Assembly (NCBI GenBank): GCA_018907035.1
Contig: JACCIC010000014.1
Span: 2,269,001-2,333,000, forward strand
Source: Sycobia sp. Sy_11
Lineage: Eukaryota > Arthropoda > Insecta > Hymenoptera > Epichrysomallidae
Reading direction: 5' to 3'
Length of the DNA stretch: 64,000 nt
A program made the position numbers and the translations under genes. This document shows positions 35,401 to 47,388 of the stretch, in pieces. The notes beneath the pieces are model-generated. The model worked only from the letters and a program-made list of their open reading frames with translations, did not search any database and was not told where the DNA came from. The first letter of the stretch is position 1; every line of letters starts with the position of its first letter.

Positions 35401-38400
35401 CAATAATCGGTTTAGGTGGAGTTGGTTTAGATTCTGCGGGATTGGAAAGTGGAGGAAAACCAGGAGGAGTTGGTAATTCGTCAAGAGGTACTGGTTTTCC
35501 TCTAGCATGTAATTTTATGGCATCTTCAAATTGTTTACATATACGACCATATCTTCTAGCTTTAGATGAGTTTCCCTCGGTTTCAGCAACCGTTTTTGAC
35601 CGACGATAAATCTCTAACCGCTCTTTGAGAGCACCGTCTAAAGATTCCATAGTTGATGGCACTCGAGGTATATTTACTAATCATTGTATTTATATAATAT
35701 AGTTTATATTTAACAATAATTTCTTAGAAAGTGTGAAGTTATGGTGAATTTAAAAGTTACCCGGTATGTGTGATTGAGCTGCTTTTTGATGTTCAGTTTC
35801 TTCTTTATTTTCTTCGGGCAAATTTTCATTTGCTGTTGTACAACTAGGGAGTGTGGGTGTAGGTGGCATATCTGACAAATCAACTGTGCCTTCAAAAAGA
35901 AGAGATAAAAAAGATGATTGTGAAATGGTTATATATCAATTTTTAATATCATATGCTTGTAAGTTGTACGAGTCAGCACACTTTGAGGAATGAGCATTTC
36001 TGACTATTTACTTTTAGAGAAGGCACGACAGTAATAAATTATTTTGCATTTGATTGGGATTAATTATATAACTTTTTAAATTTGTAATTTCCTCCCAAAT
36101 TAAACTTTGTTTCATTAAAATTTATTTAAAAGTATAATTTTAAGTAAAAAAATATTTTTTATTAAGTAATTGGATTAATCAATGAAATCCTGAGCTGAAT
36201 CTAGGCTAGATAGATATCAGACTAACTACTGGATTGGTGCCAAAACTAAAAACGTACGCTTGTTTCTCTTTTATCATTTTTAATTATTTATAAGAAATTA
36301 TTTAAACAAATAGATGCAAAAAGTTAATTCTAAAAATCTAAAAAAGTCATGAGGAAAATCTTAGTAATGTTTTTTGCCAAACCCATGTTTTATTTTTGAT
36401 CATTTGCAATTATTTTTATAAAAAATTATTATTTAAATAAATAGATAAAATACTATAATTTATAAAAACTAAAATCGGGAATTGATTTGATGAAGAACAT
36501 CACGAAAAAAATCTTAGTAACGTTTTTTTTGTCTGACTTCAAACTGTGAGTATAAAAATTATATTAACAAATGCATTGTCATAGATACTTCTAAATTGGA
36601 AACATCCTGAGTCGAATCTAGGCTAAATAGTTCATTCGATCCTATAAAACTATCAAAAATCAATAAATATCTACTACAGTGCATTTAGCAATAATGTTGT
36701 CTGCAATAAAATGTTTTGAAAGAGCTTTGTGAATATATTTTAAATACAAATTCGCTATAGTATTTTTAATTATTTAAGATACTTTGTATCAAACGTTATC
36801 TTTAATAACCCTTCCTATGGATTATATTAGTGCAATCATATAAAATAGAATTAAAATTTTTATTATTATATTGTGCATTTAACTTCAAAAACCTTTTTAT
36901 TTCATTTTTACCGAGAGTTACCGTCGCACAATAAGCAAATAAAGTACGAAATGAATTGTATGCAATTTTTTCATGGACGAAATTTTTAAAAAAAATTTTC
37001 TGTTTCATTACTTGTGAATAAAACTAGGAGCTTCCACTTGAAAATGCCTAGTTAATTTTTAAAGAACCTTGAAAATAAGCTTGAAAGCCATTATTCTATG
37101 GAACTGAAAACCAAACTCTTTTTCTAATTTGTTTTTAGAATGTGATGTAAATGGGCATTTTTGATATTTTGTCAATGATCATAAGTCAGTCGCGGCGTAA
37201 ATATTATGATCATCGACGGAAACTCTGAGAAATAAAAAACTGGACGAACTATAAATGCAGGAAAATCAAGAATATTTGGAATCTGTTGATCGCGACAATT
37301 GCCCCTGCGAATGATTTTGTATTTATCTGACTAATACACAAATCAACAGACCACTGCGATAAAAAATCTACCCCTTTTTCACTCATGTCATAAGGTATGA
37401 AAAAATAAATAGCACTTTATGGAGGTAAAATGTAAGAATTCATTTCAATGTGTTTAAACTTTTATCAAATAGTGCGCATATTATTTTTTTCCAATAATCT
37501 AACTAAACAGTTCCGACTTCTGGTCTTGCTGCTATCTTCATAGACCAAGAAAACTATCATTTTACTAGGTTCACAAAGCATTCACCTCATCCCGGTAAGA
37601 ATAGTGTCACATTCACGATACGAAGCAGGGGTGGAAGTTAAAACTTCTGATTTTTAATCCCATTAGTAAAATTTTATATACAGAATTAGAAATTTATTTT
37701 AAATGTCAAATATGTATATTCCTACGATATAAAAAAATTTATAACAATATTTTCTCTCAGCACATATAAGATGATTTTTTTTTTAATTTTTAATTAATTT
37801 TTCTACTTTTCATAACCTTTGCTGCTATTACCATTGGGTAAAATCGTGTTTAAAACACTTATAAATCGTACATAAATAAGGTTACCTAATCAGCAAGGTT
37901 ATAGAAGGCACAATCCTTAAAGTGCGCATTATATATTTGGCGAAAGAAAACCATCATTTTACGAGTTAAAAAATATAAAAATTCTCCTTACCTTCATAAT
38001 TAGGCTCTGATAATTTATTGATAACAGCATCAAATTGCTTAACTATTTTAATATGGTTTACTGCCTCCTGTTGATTACCAGCCTTCTTCCATGCTAAAGC
38101 AGCAATTTTATACTGCTTTTGCCTCTCTTTTAATGAATTCAAAATTTCATTATCAATGTGAACTGTTGGTGGTTCAGCATTTGCGGATTCAAGTTCATTT
38201 GAAGAAGGAACATCTTCTGATGTTATATTTGGTTCTTGACATATTGCATTAGACTCCTCAGTTTCTATGTTATTATTTAAAAATATAAGATCATATATAA
38301 ATAATAATAACTCTATCGATTTTTAAATTAAAATCATTCAAAATCTTTTTTAGACACTAAAAAAATATAAATATATCAGTTTGAACATATGTGTGTAGTG

Positions 38401-41400
38401 CATAAAATTTTAATTTAAACTATTCTCATTTACCAACAAAAGTTTATAATGAAATAACAAAACCACTTAGCCGAATACCATGGTCACATCTGAACTCAAT
38501 TATGTTTTTATGATAATTTTTTTCTTACAACAGTTTTAGAATCAAAATTTCAGTTACCTATGTAGTGAGAAGATAGACATATAGACTCCAATATGTCTAC
38601 ATAAAGCTCAAAACTGTGATTTTTATATATCGCACCATCTAAGAACACTGGCATAATCTACCAGATCGCAAAAAATCGTCTTTTTCAAGAGACATTAAAA
38701 ACAATTTTTTTCGAAATTTTGAGCACCAAATTCATGTTTTTAGAATAATGCGAAATATTCCAATTTTATTAGAAAATAAAAAATAATACGACAATTAAAA
38801 AGCAATTATTCAACATTTTTCAAATTAGATAATATCGACAAAAAAATAGTATATTATGACACGAGGTTGAAAAGTTAGACTTAAGAGATAGACGTGATTG
38901 TTAGATCCAAGGCGAAATAAAAGAATTACTAGAATAACAAAAGAGTCAATAGCTAGAATGGAAAAAGATCTAGAATAAACTATGCTTTTTTAGTGTCTTC
39001 TGAATTTGACTTTGTAAGCTCAACGAAATATCGGGATCTGTGTTGACTATTTAGCAATTTCAGAATTAATACAGTTTACAAATATCCAAGTTTAAAAACT
39101 TTGAATTATAAACAAATTATGTAAATTGCATTCCAATTTCCCTCTCCCATTTAGTTTAACGCAACTCCTATGCACCCTAATTATTAATAGACGGTAGCCT
39201 ACGGAAAAATTTTGCTGAATGTCTCGTTCAAAGGCAATTTTTTTGTTTTCCGTATAAGAAAAGTAGTTATCCAACTCTGACTTCTTTCTCTTTCTCATGC
39301 AAAAAACACACTCAAGCTGCTCTCAAGCAGCATATTCTTATTATGTCTATGATACGAGTATGAAAATACCGAGGACGGTTTACTCTCGAGTTAAGTATTA
39401 ACTTATACATTAATGCATATAACTGCTTTTATATGTAAAATCACTATTTTAGGTTTACAGTGGTATAAAATTATTACTTATTAATTATCAGAATTTTCCG
39501 TAGTTTAAGTTACTCTTACATTTGGAATTTTTGGAGCGGCCAACTCTGACGAAATTTCTAATTAAAATATGCAAGTTATTGTAAACTTGAATAATACATA
39601 TTTAATATCGGGTCAATCTACGAAAAACGATCGCAATAGTGGTGCAATTTCTGTATCTAGACCAGTTAAAAATTGATAAATTTACCGATCAATATTCAGG
39701 AGGGAAAAGTTATTAGTATTAATAAAATTTATAAAATCGTAGCTGCAGAATTAGAATCAAAAGGTCCACTAAGAGATACTGAACATTATTATCCTAAAAT
39801 AAGAGCTACACGTTTTCTTGATTCGGATGCAGATTTCACAAAGGGAAAAAAGCCGATTGGATATGTTTTAGACAAAGTCTGTCATTACTATTATACAGAA
39901 AATTCCTTACATAATAGGAGAAAAAAAATTTTGTTCGTCAATTAGCAAATATTTTATATTACAAAACGTTAATACAAATGAAGAAAATATGTCTAGATCT
40001 CTGCACAATTTTATTAGACTTATGTTACTTCCGACTTAAAAGCACATCATATCTAGATCATAGTCTAAATTCACTATTGAAACAATAGCAAGATATGGAA
40101 CTACAATTTAACACTGCGAAACATAAATTATAGCAAAGTAAGTTAAATAAAAAATTGTTAAATAAAAATGATTGTCTACTTTTTATTTGAAATCACATGT
40201 TAAATCTTCTTTGAAAACAAGACTAATGAACCATTAACTAGACCAGTAAAAAAGTTCTACTAAATTTATAAACAAAAGTAAGGAGAGAAGGACCAGTTTA
40301 TATTTAAAATGAAATAAAAACCAATTTGCGGTCAACAAATTTATTAAACAATCTCATATTAAATATAACAACGTTCCATGTCAATATTACAAATGCAAAA
40401 TGAAAATTGCTGCAATATAAGAGATAAAGTCAAAGATTAAAATATATTTTCGATTAATGAATTTATTAATAAATATTTTGTTCTCTGTTTACTATCCTCT
40501 TCATTTATGAGTATCTATATATTTGTTCATTTTTTAATAGTCGCTCTAATAACCAGCACTCGCTACGCTCATGCTTTAAATATTGGACAGGCGTTGCATA
40601 CACCTAACCTGTAAACCAAATAAATATGATCGATGAAATTTCTGTATTGTTTTTAACTGAATAATAAACGTACTTTCGCCCAAGGATGGAAAAATAGTAA
40701 TACAGTGTAACATGGCCGGAGATACAATTTTAGACTTCTGTATTGGGTACTGTATACGTTTAGTATTATAAAAGACTTTATTTCTTATATGGATATGAAA
40801 CGAAACTTGTACACATTCATTTTGTACTTGGCTTTCTTTCAAAAGTCAAACACGCATGTATAAAAATTCCACCCCCCTTTCCCATGAAAAAATTTACTAA
40901 TGTTCTGAATAATTAAAATATTGAATCGTATCTTCGTCATTGATTTTACCAATAAAGGCGTTAGATTGTTTAGGTCTATATAAATGGTAAGCTTTAATTC
41001 CAGAAGGCCGCTCCCGGGCCGAAGTTCTACTTCCGTCGTATCGAAATTTTCGTGGGCATTTTGTAAAGATAATGTCTTCTGGATTTTTACATGTCAGAGT
41101 GCGAATTTGCCGAATCTGTCGTATTTATAATTGGTACTGAAAGGTATCTCGTTCAAAGAAATAAATAAAAATAACAAAAATATGTTGGACTAGCTTCTTA
41201 AAATTTTCAGTATCGAAAAAATCTATATCAAGAATATAAAAACGTAAAGAATTCCCTAAAAATTCATACCTATTAAATTATTTGATGCTCACATATATTC
41301 ACATTTATGTATATTTAAAAAATGAGCGCCTTATATTATATCCATAATTACATTCCTAGAAAATGTTATGAATTTGACATACGAGTTCTCGATATTCATA

Positions 41401-44400
41401 ATTCAAAAACAATGATTATAATCAAATCTTCCGCCATGTGACGTAGGTTATAATAATCAAAGTTTTTTCCGGTATCCCGTTAATGTATATATTCGGAAGA
41501 ACCAAGGAAAAACCAAATTGTAAAAAAAAACTATTTGCCTCGAAACTTTTGTCAGAACGTCCTAATCCGACCGGATTAAAAGAAAAGTGAATAAAGCAAG
41601 GTGTTTAGACTGTTTAGGTGAAAATAGAAGAATAAAAAACGACTATAATTGAAATTTTTTTTTAAGTTTATTCAAAATACATGAAAAATAAAAATAATAC
41701 GTTTTATCGACTCATTCATTTTCCACAATTAATGTAAAGAAATTAAACTTGTGGTCTCTGCTGTCTAATATTGTAATTTAAAAAATATTATTTATAAAAA
41801 AATTTGCGACTTTTCAGTCCGATTAACGCAACCCTTATTAAACAAATAATTAAAATTTAATAAAATTAATTGAACAATTAATTATTTATTTTTTTTTTTA
41901 ATTATATTTATTTTTAATTTAATTTAATTTAATTTAATTTAATTTAATTTATTATTTATTAATTATATTAATAATAGTCTAAATGTTTATAGTCGAAGAT
42001 ACCAATCAACAATGAGTAGTACGTTAGTATTATAGTATTGTAATTAGTCAAAACACCAGTATTCACTGGTGTCTTCGACTATAAACACCGAAACTTAATT
42101 GTTCAATTTATTTTATTAAACTTTTATTATTTGCTTAATAAGCGTTGCATCAATAAAACAAAAACGTCGCAAAAATTTTTATAAATATTTTTTAAATAAA
42201 AATATTATACAGAGACCACGAGTTTCACTTATTTACATTAATTTGGAAAACTAAGAAACTGTCACCAGTAGCACCTCATCGTAATATCGTATAATGTTAC
42301 TCATACATTTTTATTTTCTTAAATTTGTGGATACAACAAAATCATCACTTTTTTTCTTCTGATCTGTAAAGCTAAATCAAATTCTATGTAAATGTTATTC
42401 TACATTAAAGCCTTTATACTAGTCGTTTAAATGGTTTTCTGAATTCCTAAAGAGCGCCAAAGACAACTGTCCAGTTTGACTGTACTCTTTTTCAACTACC
42501 AAACAGTGACCAAAATATAAACACCGCTGAAAAAACTGTCAGAAAAATACTAAATGTTAAAATGTCTAAGAAACGACTGTCATTATGGAAAAGAGAGCCA
42601 TATTGATCTTACACGAAAATAATACACATGCTTATAACACACTATCTGTGAATCGTTATTTAGCCTTATAGGTGTTAAAATACATCGCGCATATTTAGCA
42701 CCCATTGACTTGTTCCTGTTTCCGAAGCGAAAGTTTGTATTAAAAGGAATCCGACTACAGTTGATATAAGAGGTGATGCAAAAATCGGCAAATGCTATTA
42801 AATTCTTTTACAAAAAAAAATCCTTCATTATTATCCTGAATAAAGTAGATAAAAAACGAAAGAAATAATGTTTGTCAAAGGGAGAGGATTGTAGGGGACC
42901 ATTCGATTGTACAATAATTTTTAAAATAAAACTATTCTCTTATAAGCAGTCTTATTATTTAATTGTAAGACCTCGTATATTATTAGTAACACCTTCACGA
43001 ATACATACGAGGTGTACTAAAAAAAATAAGGAAACTTTTTAAATTTCGCAGAATCTATTCTCCCGTTTGAAATTTTTTTTACTATGTAGCTGCATTTGTT
43101 CGGATATTGTATGTGCATTGATAGCCACATTACATGTTTACTCTGGCAACCATCGCTAGCGAAGTTATGCATGTTTTAACATGCTCAATGATTTTACACC
43201 GTTGGAAAAAATAAAGTATCTGAAACAGATCTCCGAACGAGAATTTTCCAGCGGTATATCCGTTTGCAAAATCAGAGGTAGGGACAACATTGATAACGAC
43301 AAGCACCCTGGACGATTTAGCTCATCGGTAATAAATAATACGGATAAATTTTTACGGATGCTTTATGCATATAACGTGTCAGTAATATTTGTGCTAAAAT
43401 CGCTGAATTTCCACCGAAAGAAATGTTATCCTAACATTGCTCAAGACTTATTAAATGAAGTGAATAAAGACCTCGATAAAATGCATATTCACAAATACAT
43501 AAATATTATTGGCAAAAAATAAAAAGTATTGTTATTTTTTGTAGATTTATTCTGAGAAAAATCTGAGCTCAGAATCGAATTTGAAACTTTCTTCTATTCA
43601 AACGGGCTCGACCGGTATGAAATTACAACCCTATTTGAATCTGGAAAACAAATATATGTGCGCAGATGTGTTGTCTGAATTATTGCATGCATGCGTTTGT
43701 ATGCATGACACGAAGGTTGGGAATAGACTGAATGTTGGAATAGAATTGAATGCTATAGATGCGCTTGAGTAGCTTTTATGACTCAAACTGACTCGATGTA
43801 ACGGAAAACAAGAAAAATTGTTTCAAGTATTATTAGTTTTTACATGTGTTTTCTTAGTCTAGGACACAGTCTAGGGGCCGCCTATATTTACAATTCCATG
43901 AAAATGGTTAATATTTTTTTTTTTCGTAAAAACTACAATAGCTATTAACATATAGAAAATACCACATAAATCCATTTTTAATAAAAAAATTTATCTGTTC
44001 TTATAACTTTATAACAAGTTTACTAGAACTGGAGTTACTCCAAAGTTAGTGCAAAACACTTTTCATTTCTGACTATGTATTCATTTTTCTCAATACTACT
44101 TTCTTTCTATTCAAGATAAAGCAGCATATAAAGCCTTATTTTAACACTAATCATACCAAGACTTAATATATACCTATTTGTACCATATCGGGTCAAATGA
44201 CCCGACTTTATGTTTCATGCTTGAATATATGAAATATGGATATTAGGAAGGAAATAAAAAAATAAATAAAATTTATTACTATTAAACAAAATAGTATTTG
44301 AGCATTTCTATTACAAAATTAAAAATTAAAAATTTTAATTCATAGAAATATTCATAAAAATTTTAATTACCCATATGAGTCATTTGACCCATTATGGTAT

Positions 44401-45431
44401 TTTTAGTGTTAAACAATCATTCGGTTACTGATTAGAATAATAACAATTTTTAAAGAAAAGGAACCTCCCTTTAAACTTCAATATGCTAATATTAATATTC
44501 TAATATGCCAATTCAATAATATGAATGAAATTATATTTATTACATCAAATTCCACAAATTGTAAACATTTTCTGAATTTCCACTTCAAAAAGTCCTATTA
44601 CATATTACTATCTCTTTGAAGAACAATATATTTTTTCTTAATGAAAGGGCTATTATAACTTTAGAACAGATATTATATATTAATAATTAATAATATTTAA
44701 TTACTATATAAACTCTTATGATAAAATAGATATTTGTCATGTAATAATAGTTGTTGAAATTTTGAACATGTTAGGAAGTGAAGGAAAGTGAATAAATTTT
44801 GTGGGAAAATACAATTTTTTATTTATTTCTTTTAATATTCATTATTTTTGATCTGATATGACTTTAAAAATATATATTCCACTAGTTTTACATAATTTAC
44901 ATCAACTACACATTTACGGTTTAAAATATATATCATTATTTTTGTTATGAATTTGCATAGTTATATACCTAGCTTAATACAAAAAGGATTACATGCAATT
45001 TTAAGCCAGATAAGATTAGAAAATAAAGAATATTAAAAGAAAGAAATAAGAAAGTATTTTTTTCAGCAAAAGTCCATTCTGCAAACTTTACCTAACCTGT
45101 GTTTCGAAAAAGCCTTTTTCTCAGAAACTTTAGCATTAATAAATTATGATTGTATGTGTAAAAATATATAATATAATACAATAAAATAAATTAAATATTT
45201 CAAAGAATCTAATTTTAATGCAGAAAATAAGAAATGAAAGGATAATAAATAACATGCTAAAAATTTTATGTTGATTAACTATTGCATTATCTATATTATG
45301 CACAAAGAATTTATTTTATAACATATTAGTACTTGTAAGTATTAGTAGATTCTTTGAATCATATTCTATAATACACTTTTTTCATATAATTAAACCACAT
45401 TTACATTAAGAAATATTATGTATTGTGTGTG

Positions 45432-45481
<50 letters not shown>

Positions 45482-46491
45482 CAATATTATTCATTAATCT
45501 ATTCATTAAAAATAATTTCTTCTAAAATTTGATATTAGATTTGCATAAACCAAACCAAATTTAAAAAGTAAATAAAAATATTACCTTCTTTTTTTGGAAG
45601 TGAATTTCCTAGTGCAGATGGTGGAAGTAAAGGTGGGATTTCACTTGAATCAATTTCTTTTCCTGATCTACAGGAAGATAATAATTTTTCTAATGTTTTT
45701 ATACCTCTATTATATCTTTTAGCTTTACTTGACTCATTTTGTGCTTTTGCCCTATTTTCTGCCGTATTATACATTGATAAACGTTCTTCTAATAATTTAA
45801 TAGTTTCATTTCCATCATCATTGACTTGAACCAAGTCAGTTGCAGAATCTTCTTCTGTACCTTCTTCCGTAGCTTCTTCTGTATCACCCGTAATTATGTT
45901 CAACTCATTCTGTTTTATAAAAATTATGTAGCTTAAATAATTATAGTTAAAATAGTAATATAAATTAAGAATAATAATTTACCAACAAATCAGGATCATC
46001 ATCATCGCCAGACAATTCTTCATCAGAATTAATATCTTTTATACTCTCACTGATCATTTTGTCTAGATCAACAGCTGGTTTAGCAGGTGCTTTATGTCAT
46101 AAAATATAATATTTAAATTAGTTTAAATTTATCAAACTGATATAAAAATCTTAATAATAGTTTAATTACGCCTTCTTGGAGCTGGCCTTTTTGGTTGGTC
46201 ATCAGCTGTCAGAGCATCTAATTCTGCTTCTAAATCATCATCATCACCATCCTGATCAATTTGTCCTCCAAGATCACTTAAATTTTCTGGAATCTCAAAT
46301 ATACCATACTAAAAAGATAAAGAATTTAAAAAATTAGCTTTAAATTACGCAATGATTAATATTTAAAGGATTATAGATAGAGTTATTGATATTTGATGAA
46401 ATATAAGGAAATTTATAAAAATAACCTGTGCGAGACTTCCTGCAGGCCTTGGGCGTCGTTCTTTCTTGACTTCCTTCTTTTTATTAAACAT
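32402..46491 (-). CDS. lgd: lethal (2) giant discs / CC2D1 family protein (12 coding exons)
   Basis: Exons on the minus strand: 46491-46426, 46308-46170, 46089-45983, 45909-45585, 38264-37992, 35889-35761, 35676-35293, 35187-34814, 34722-34547, 34474-34208, 32693-32603, 32521-32402. Every junction is GT-AG and phases match; the total is 2451 nt, giving 816 residues. Four DM14 repeats lie near residues 140-200, 250-300, 356-418 and 487-545; each carries an ER.YK-like helix and an SSKARRY-type core. A C2 domain fills about 650-775, with IEISIMRGINY early and LVGTANIKLQPLETKC late. The acidic N-terminus begins MFNKKKEVKKERRPRP, as in family members. Lgd/CC2D1 proteins bind the ESCRT-III subunit Shrub/CHMP4 through DM14 repeats and control endosomal sorting; loss in flies causes ectopic Notch activation (family knowledge). 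The fourth intron is 7.3 kb and repeat-filled; the next is 2.1 kb. Confidence 0.95.
36180..36625. repeat. diverged tandem duplication in lgd intron 5
   Basis: GAATCTAGGCTAGATAG at about 36200 recurs as GAATCTAGGCTAAATAG at about 36616. Between them ATTATTTAAACAAATAGAT, with AAATCTTAGTAATGTTTTTT downstream of it (36298-36374), recurs as ATTATTTAAATAAATAGAT and AAATCTTAGTAACGTTTTTT (36427-36530). This suggests partly overlapping duplications of a unit of roughly 150-400 bp. Confidence 0.6.
39673..39945 (+). CDS. unrecognised 90-codon ORF inside lgd intron 4
   Basis: The predicted peptide has protein-like composition with charged and aromatic alternation (for example AAELESKGPLRDTEHYYP and GYVLDKVCHYYY) rather than microsatellite bias, and it lies antisense to lgd. 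A separate short frame just upstream (39569-39676, starting MQVIVNLNNT) ends at a TGA near 39676. I do not recognise a family. It could be a relic of a mobile-element gene or a pseudo-exon. Confidence 0.25.
   Translation: MINLPINIQEGKVISINKIYKIVAAELESKGPLRDTEHYYPKIRATRFLDSDADFTKGKKPIGYVLDKVCHYYYTENSLHNRRKKILFVN
41719..42252. repeat. nested foldback (long inverted-repeat) element
   Basis: The outer left arm contains TTCCACAATTAATGTAAAGA and CTTGTGGTCTCTG; the outer right arm contains CAGAGACCACGAG and TTTACATTAATTTGGAAAA, its imperfect reverse complement. The arms continue inward for about 180 bp through ATAATATTTTT-like and TTAATTGTTCAAT / ATTGAACAATTAA blocks. An inner pair, TGTTTATAGTCGAAGATACC / GGTGTCTTCGACTATAAACA, forms a second near-perfect hairpin around 41983-42088. 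An (AATTT)n tract lies in the left arm at about 41911-41951. No coding sequence. Confidence 0.75.
42560..42979 (+). pseudogene. decayed mariner transposase, C-terminal part and 3' terminal repeat
   Basis: The frame reads RAILILHENNTHAYNTL, the counterpart of the mariner LLHDNA block with the catalytic Asp position changed. After a stop and frame change comes LAPIDLFLFPKRKFVLKG, matching the mariner DLAP.DFFLFPKLK block around the third catalytic Asp. Several stops and shifts follow. The segment ends with AAGACCTCGTA at about 42968-42978, which resembles the CCTCGTA end of irritans-type mariner terminal repeats. Non-functional. Confidence 0.7.
43007..43522 (+). pseudogene. decayed mariner element, 5' terminal repeat and N-terminal transposase part
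   Basis: TACGAGGTGTACTAAAAAAA near 43006 resembles the ACGAGGTGT terminal repeat of irritans-type mariners. About 175 bp later a 113-codon frame contains DNIDNDKHPGRFSSSVINN, corresponding to the EDVEDD.R.GRPSTS linker between the helix-turn-helix motifs of mariner transposases. The remaining frame has drifted. No catalytic region follows and no right terminal repeat was found. Confidence 0.6.
44151..44412. mobile_element. TTAA-flanked MITE candidate (piggyBac-like non-autonomous)
   Basis: The left end reads TTAACACTAATCATACCA; the right end reads, as reverse complement, TTAACACTAAAAATACCA. A second inverted block follows: ACCATATCGGGTCAAATGAC on the left versus ACCATAATGGGTCAAATGAC on the right as reverse complement. 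The element is about 262 bp, AT-rich, without coding capacity. TTAA at both borders is the hallmark target site of piggyBac elements (family knowledge); the terminal sequence itself was not matched to a named family. Confidence 0.6.
45424..45480. repeat. (GT)n microsatellite in lgd intron 4
   Basis: About 28 units with two GC interruptions, about 100 nt past the lgd exon 4 donor; reads (CA)n in the transcript. Confidence 0.93.
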
Positions 46492-46849
46492 TGCAAATTA
46501 TTAAGAAAAATAAAAATGCTTGCCGAGATTATATACACAATCACACGTACAAGTTTTTTATCTGTTTTTATACATAATATCAGGTCCAGGCTTAAAGCCT
46601 ACAAAAAAGAATTAAATTTTATGATCGATCGAGTTATTATTTAATTTTTTAGGCATTCATACTATAAAATTAGATTTTCAATTTATTTTCGAATAAATTA
46701 AATTATATTTAAAGTCACAGTTGTAAATTACAAACTAACACGCACTTACTAATAAATGAGTCACTATATAGTCAGCTGGTCACTATTAAAATGTTTTGTT
46801 ATGGAAATGGAAAGAATAGAATTGGAAAGTGAAATATATTTAGCAGTAT

Positions 46850-47060
46850 CAGAGATGGCAGTACCGCGCATTCGCAACTCGCAACTAATCTAATATAAGC
46901 ATTAGCTTGTACCACGTGTGGCAGGTGGCAGGCCAATCTTTTCAATGCTATCTAACTTATAAAGATACGAACTAACACTAAAAATGTGCATAGTCGCGCG
47001 CGTTAATGTAGATAAATGACGTCAGGCGGCGCCACATTTTCAACGTTCGTACGGAATACT
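46850..47060 (-). promoter_or_regulatory. probable lgd promoter region with CRE and E-box sites
   Basis: A locally GC-richer patch 360-570 bp upstream of the lgd start in AT-rich DNA. It contains a perfect CRE palindrome TGACGTCA (47017-47024), the E-box CACGTG (46913-46918) and CpG words CGCGCGCG. Site identity is read directly; the promoter role is inferred from position. Confidence 0.45.
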
Positions 47061-47321
47061 CGCAAAACGGAGAAAGAGAGAAGAGAGTGATTTGTACAGA
47101 TTTATATACATTAGTAGATTAAACCTCAAAGATGAGATATAAACTAGAAGGAAAATACTCATATATTTTTAATACTTGTGTTCATTTATTGCTTTACATT
47201 TGAAGCACCAAACAGATTATGAAAAAATATTTTAATACAATAAAGTATATTTTATATGTATATATTTATATGTATAAATTTTTGATCACGATATCATTTT
47301 TAACAGGGTATATTATATATT

Positions 47322-47331
47322 TATATATATA

Positions 47332-47384
<53 letters not shown>
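47322..47384. repeat. (TA)n microsatellite
   Basis: About 30 units with one TTA slip near 47339. Confidence 0.95.

Positions 47385-47388
<4 letters not shown>

Larger units (their letters stand above)
38265..45584 (-). other. 7.3-kb intron 4 of lgd, host of several element remnants
   Basis: Separates DM14 repeats 1 and 2. Contains an unrecognised ORF (39673-39945), a nested foldback (41719-42252), two mariner fragments (42560-43522), a TTAA-flanked MITE candidate (44151-44412) and a (GT)n array (45424-45480). Confidence 0.85.

Noticed and set aside
34872..35609. Plus-strand frames of 63 and 109 codons opposite lgd exons 7 and 8
   Set aside because: Antisense shadows; the minus frames hold DM14 repeats with matching splice phases.
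40576..40842. 88-codon minus frame in lgd intron 4
   Set aside because: Reads as ordinary AT-rich chance sequence; no motif and no junction with lgd exons.
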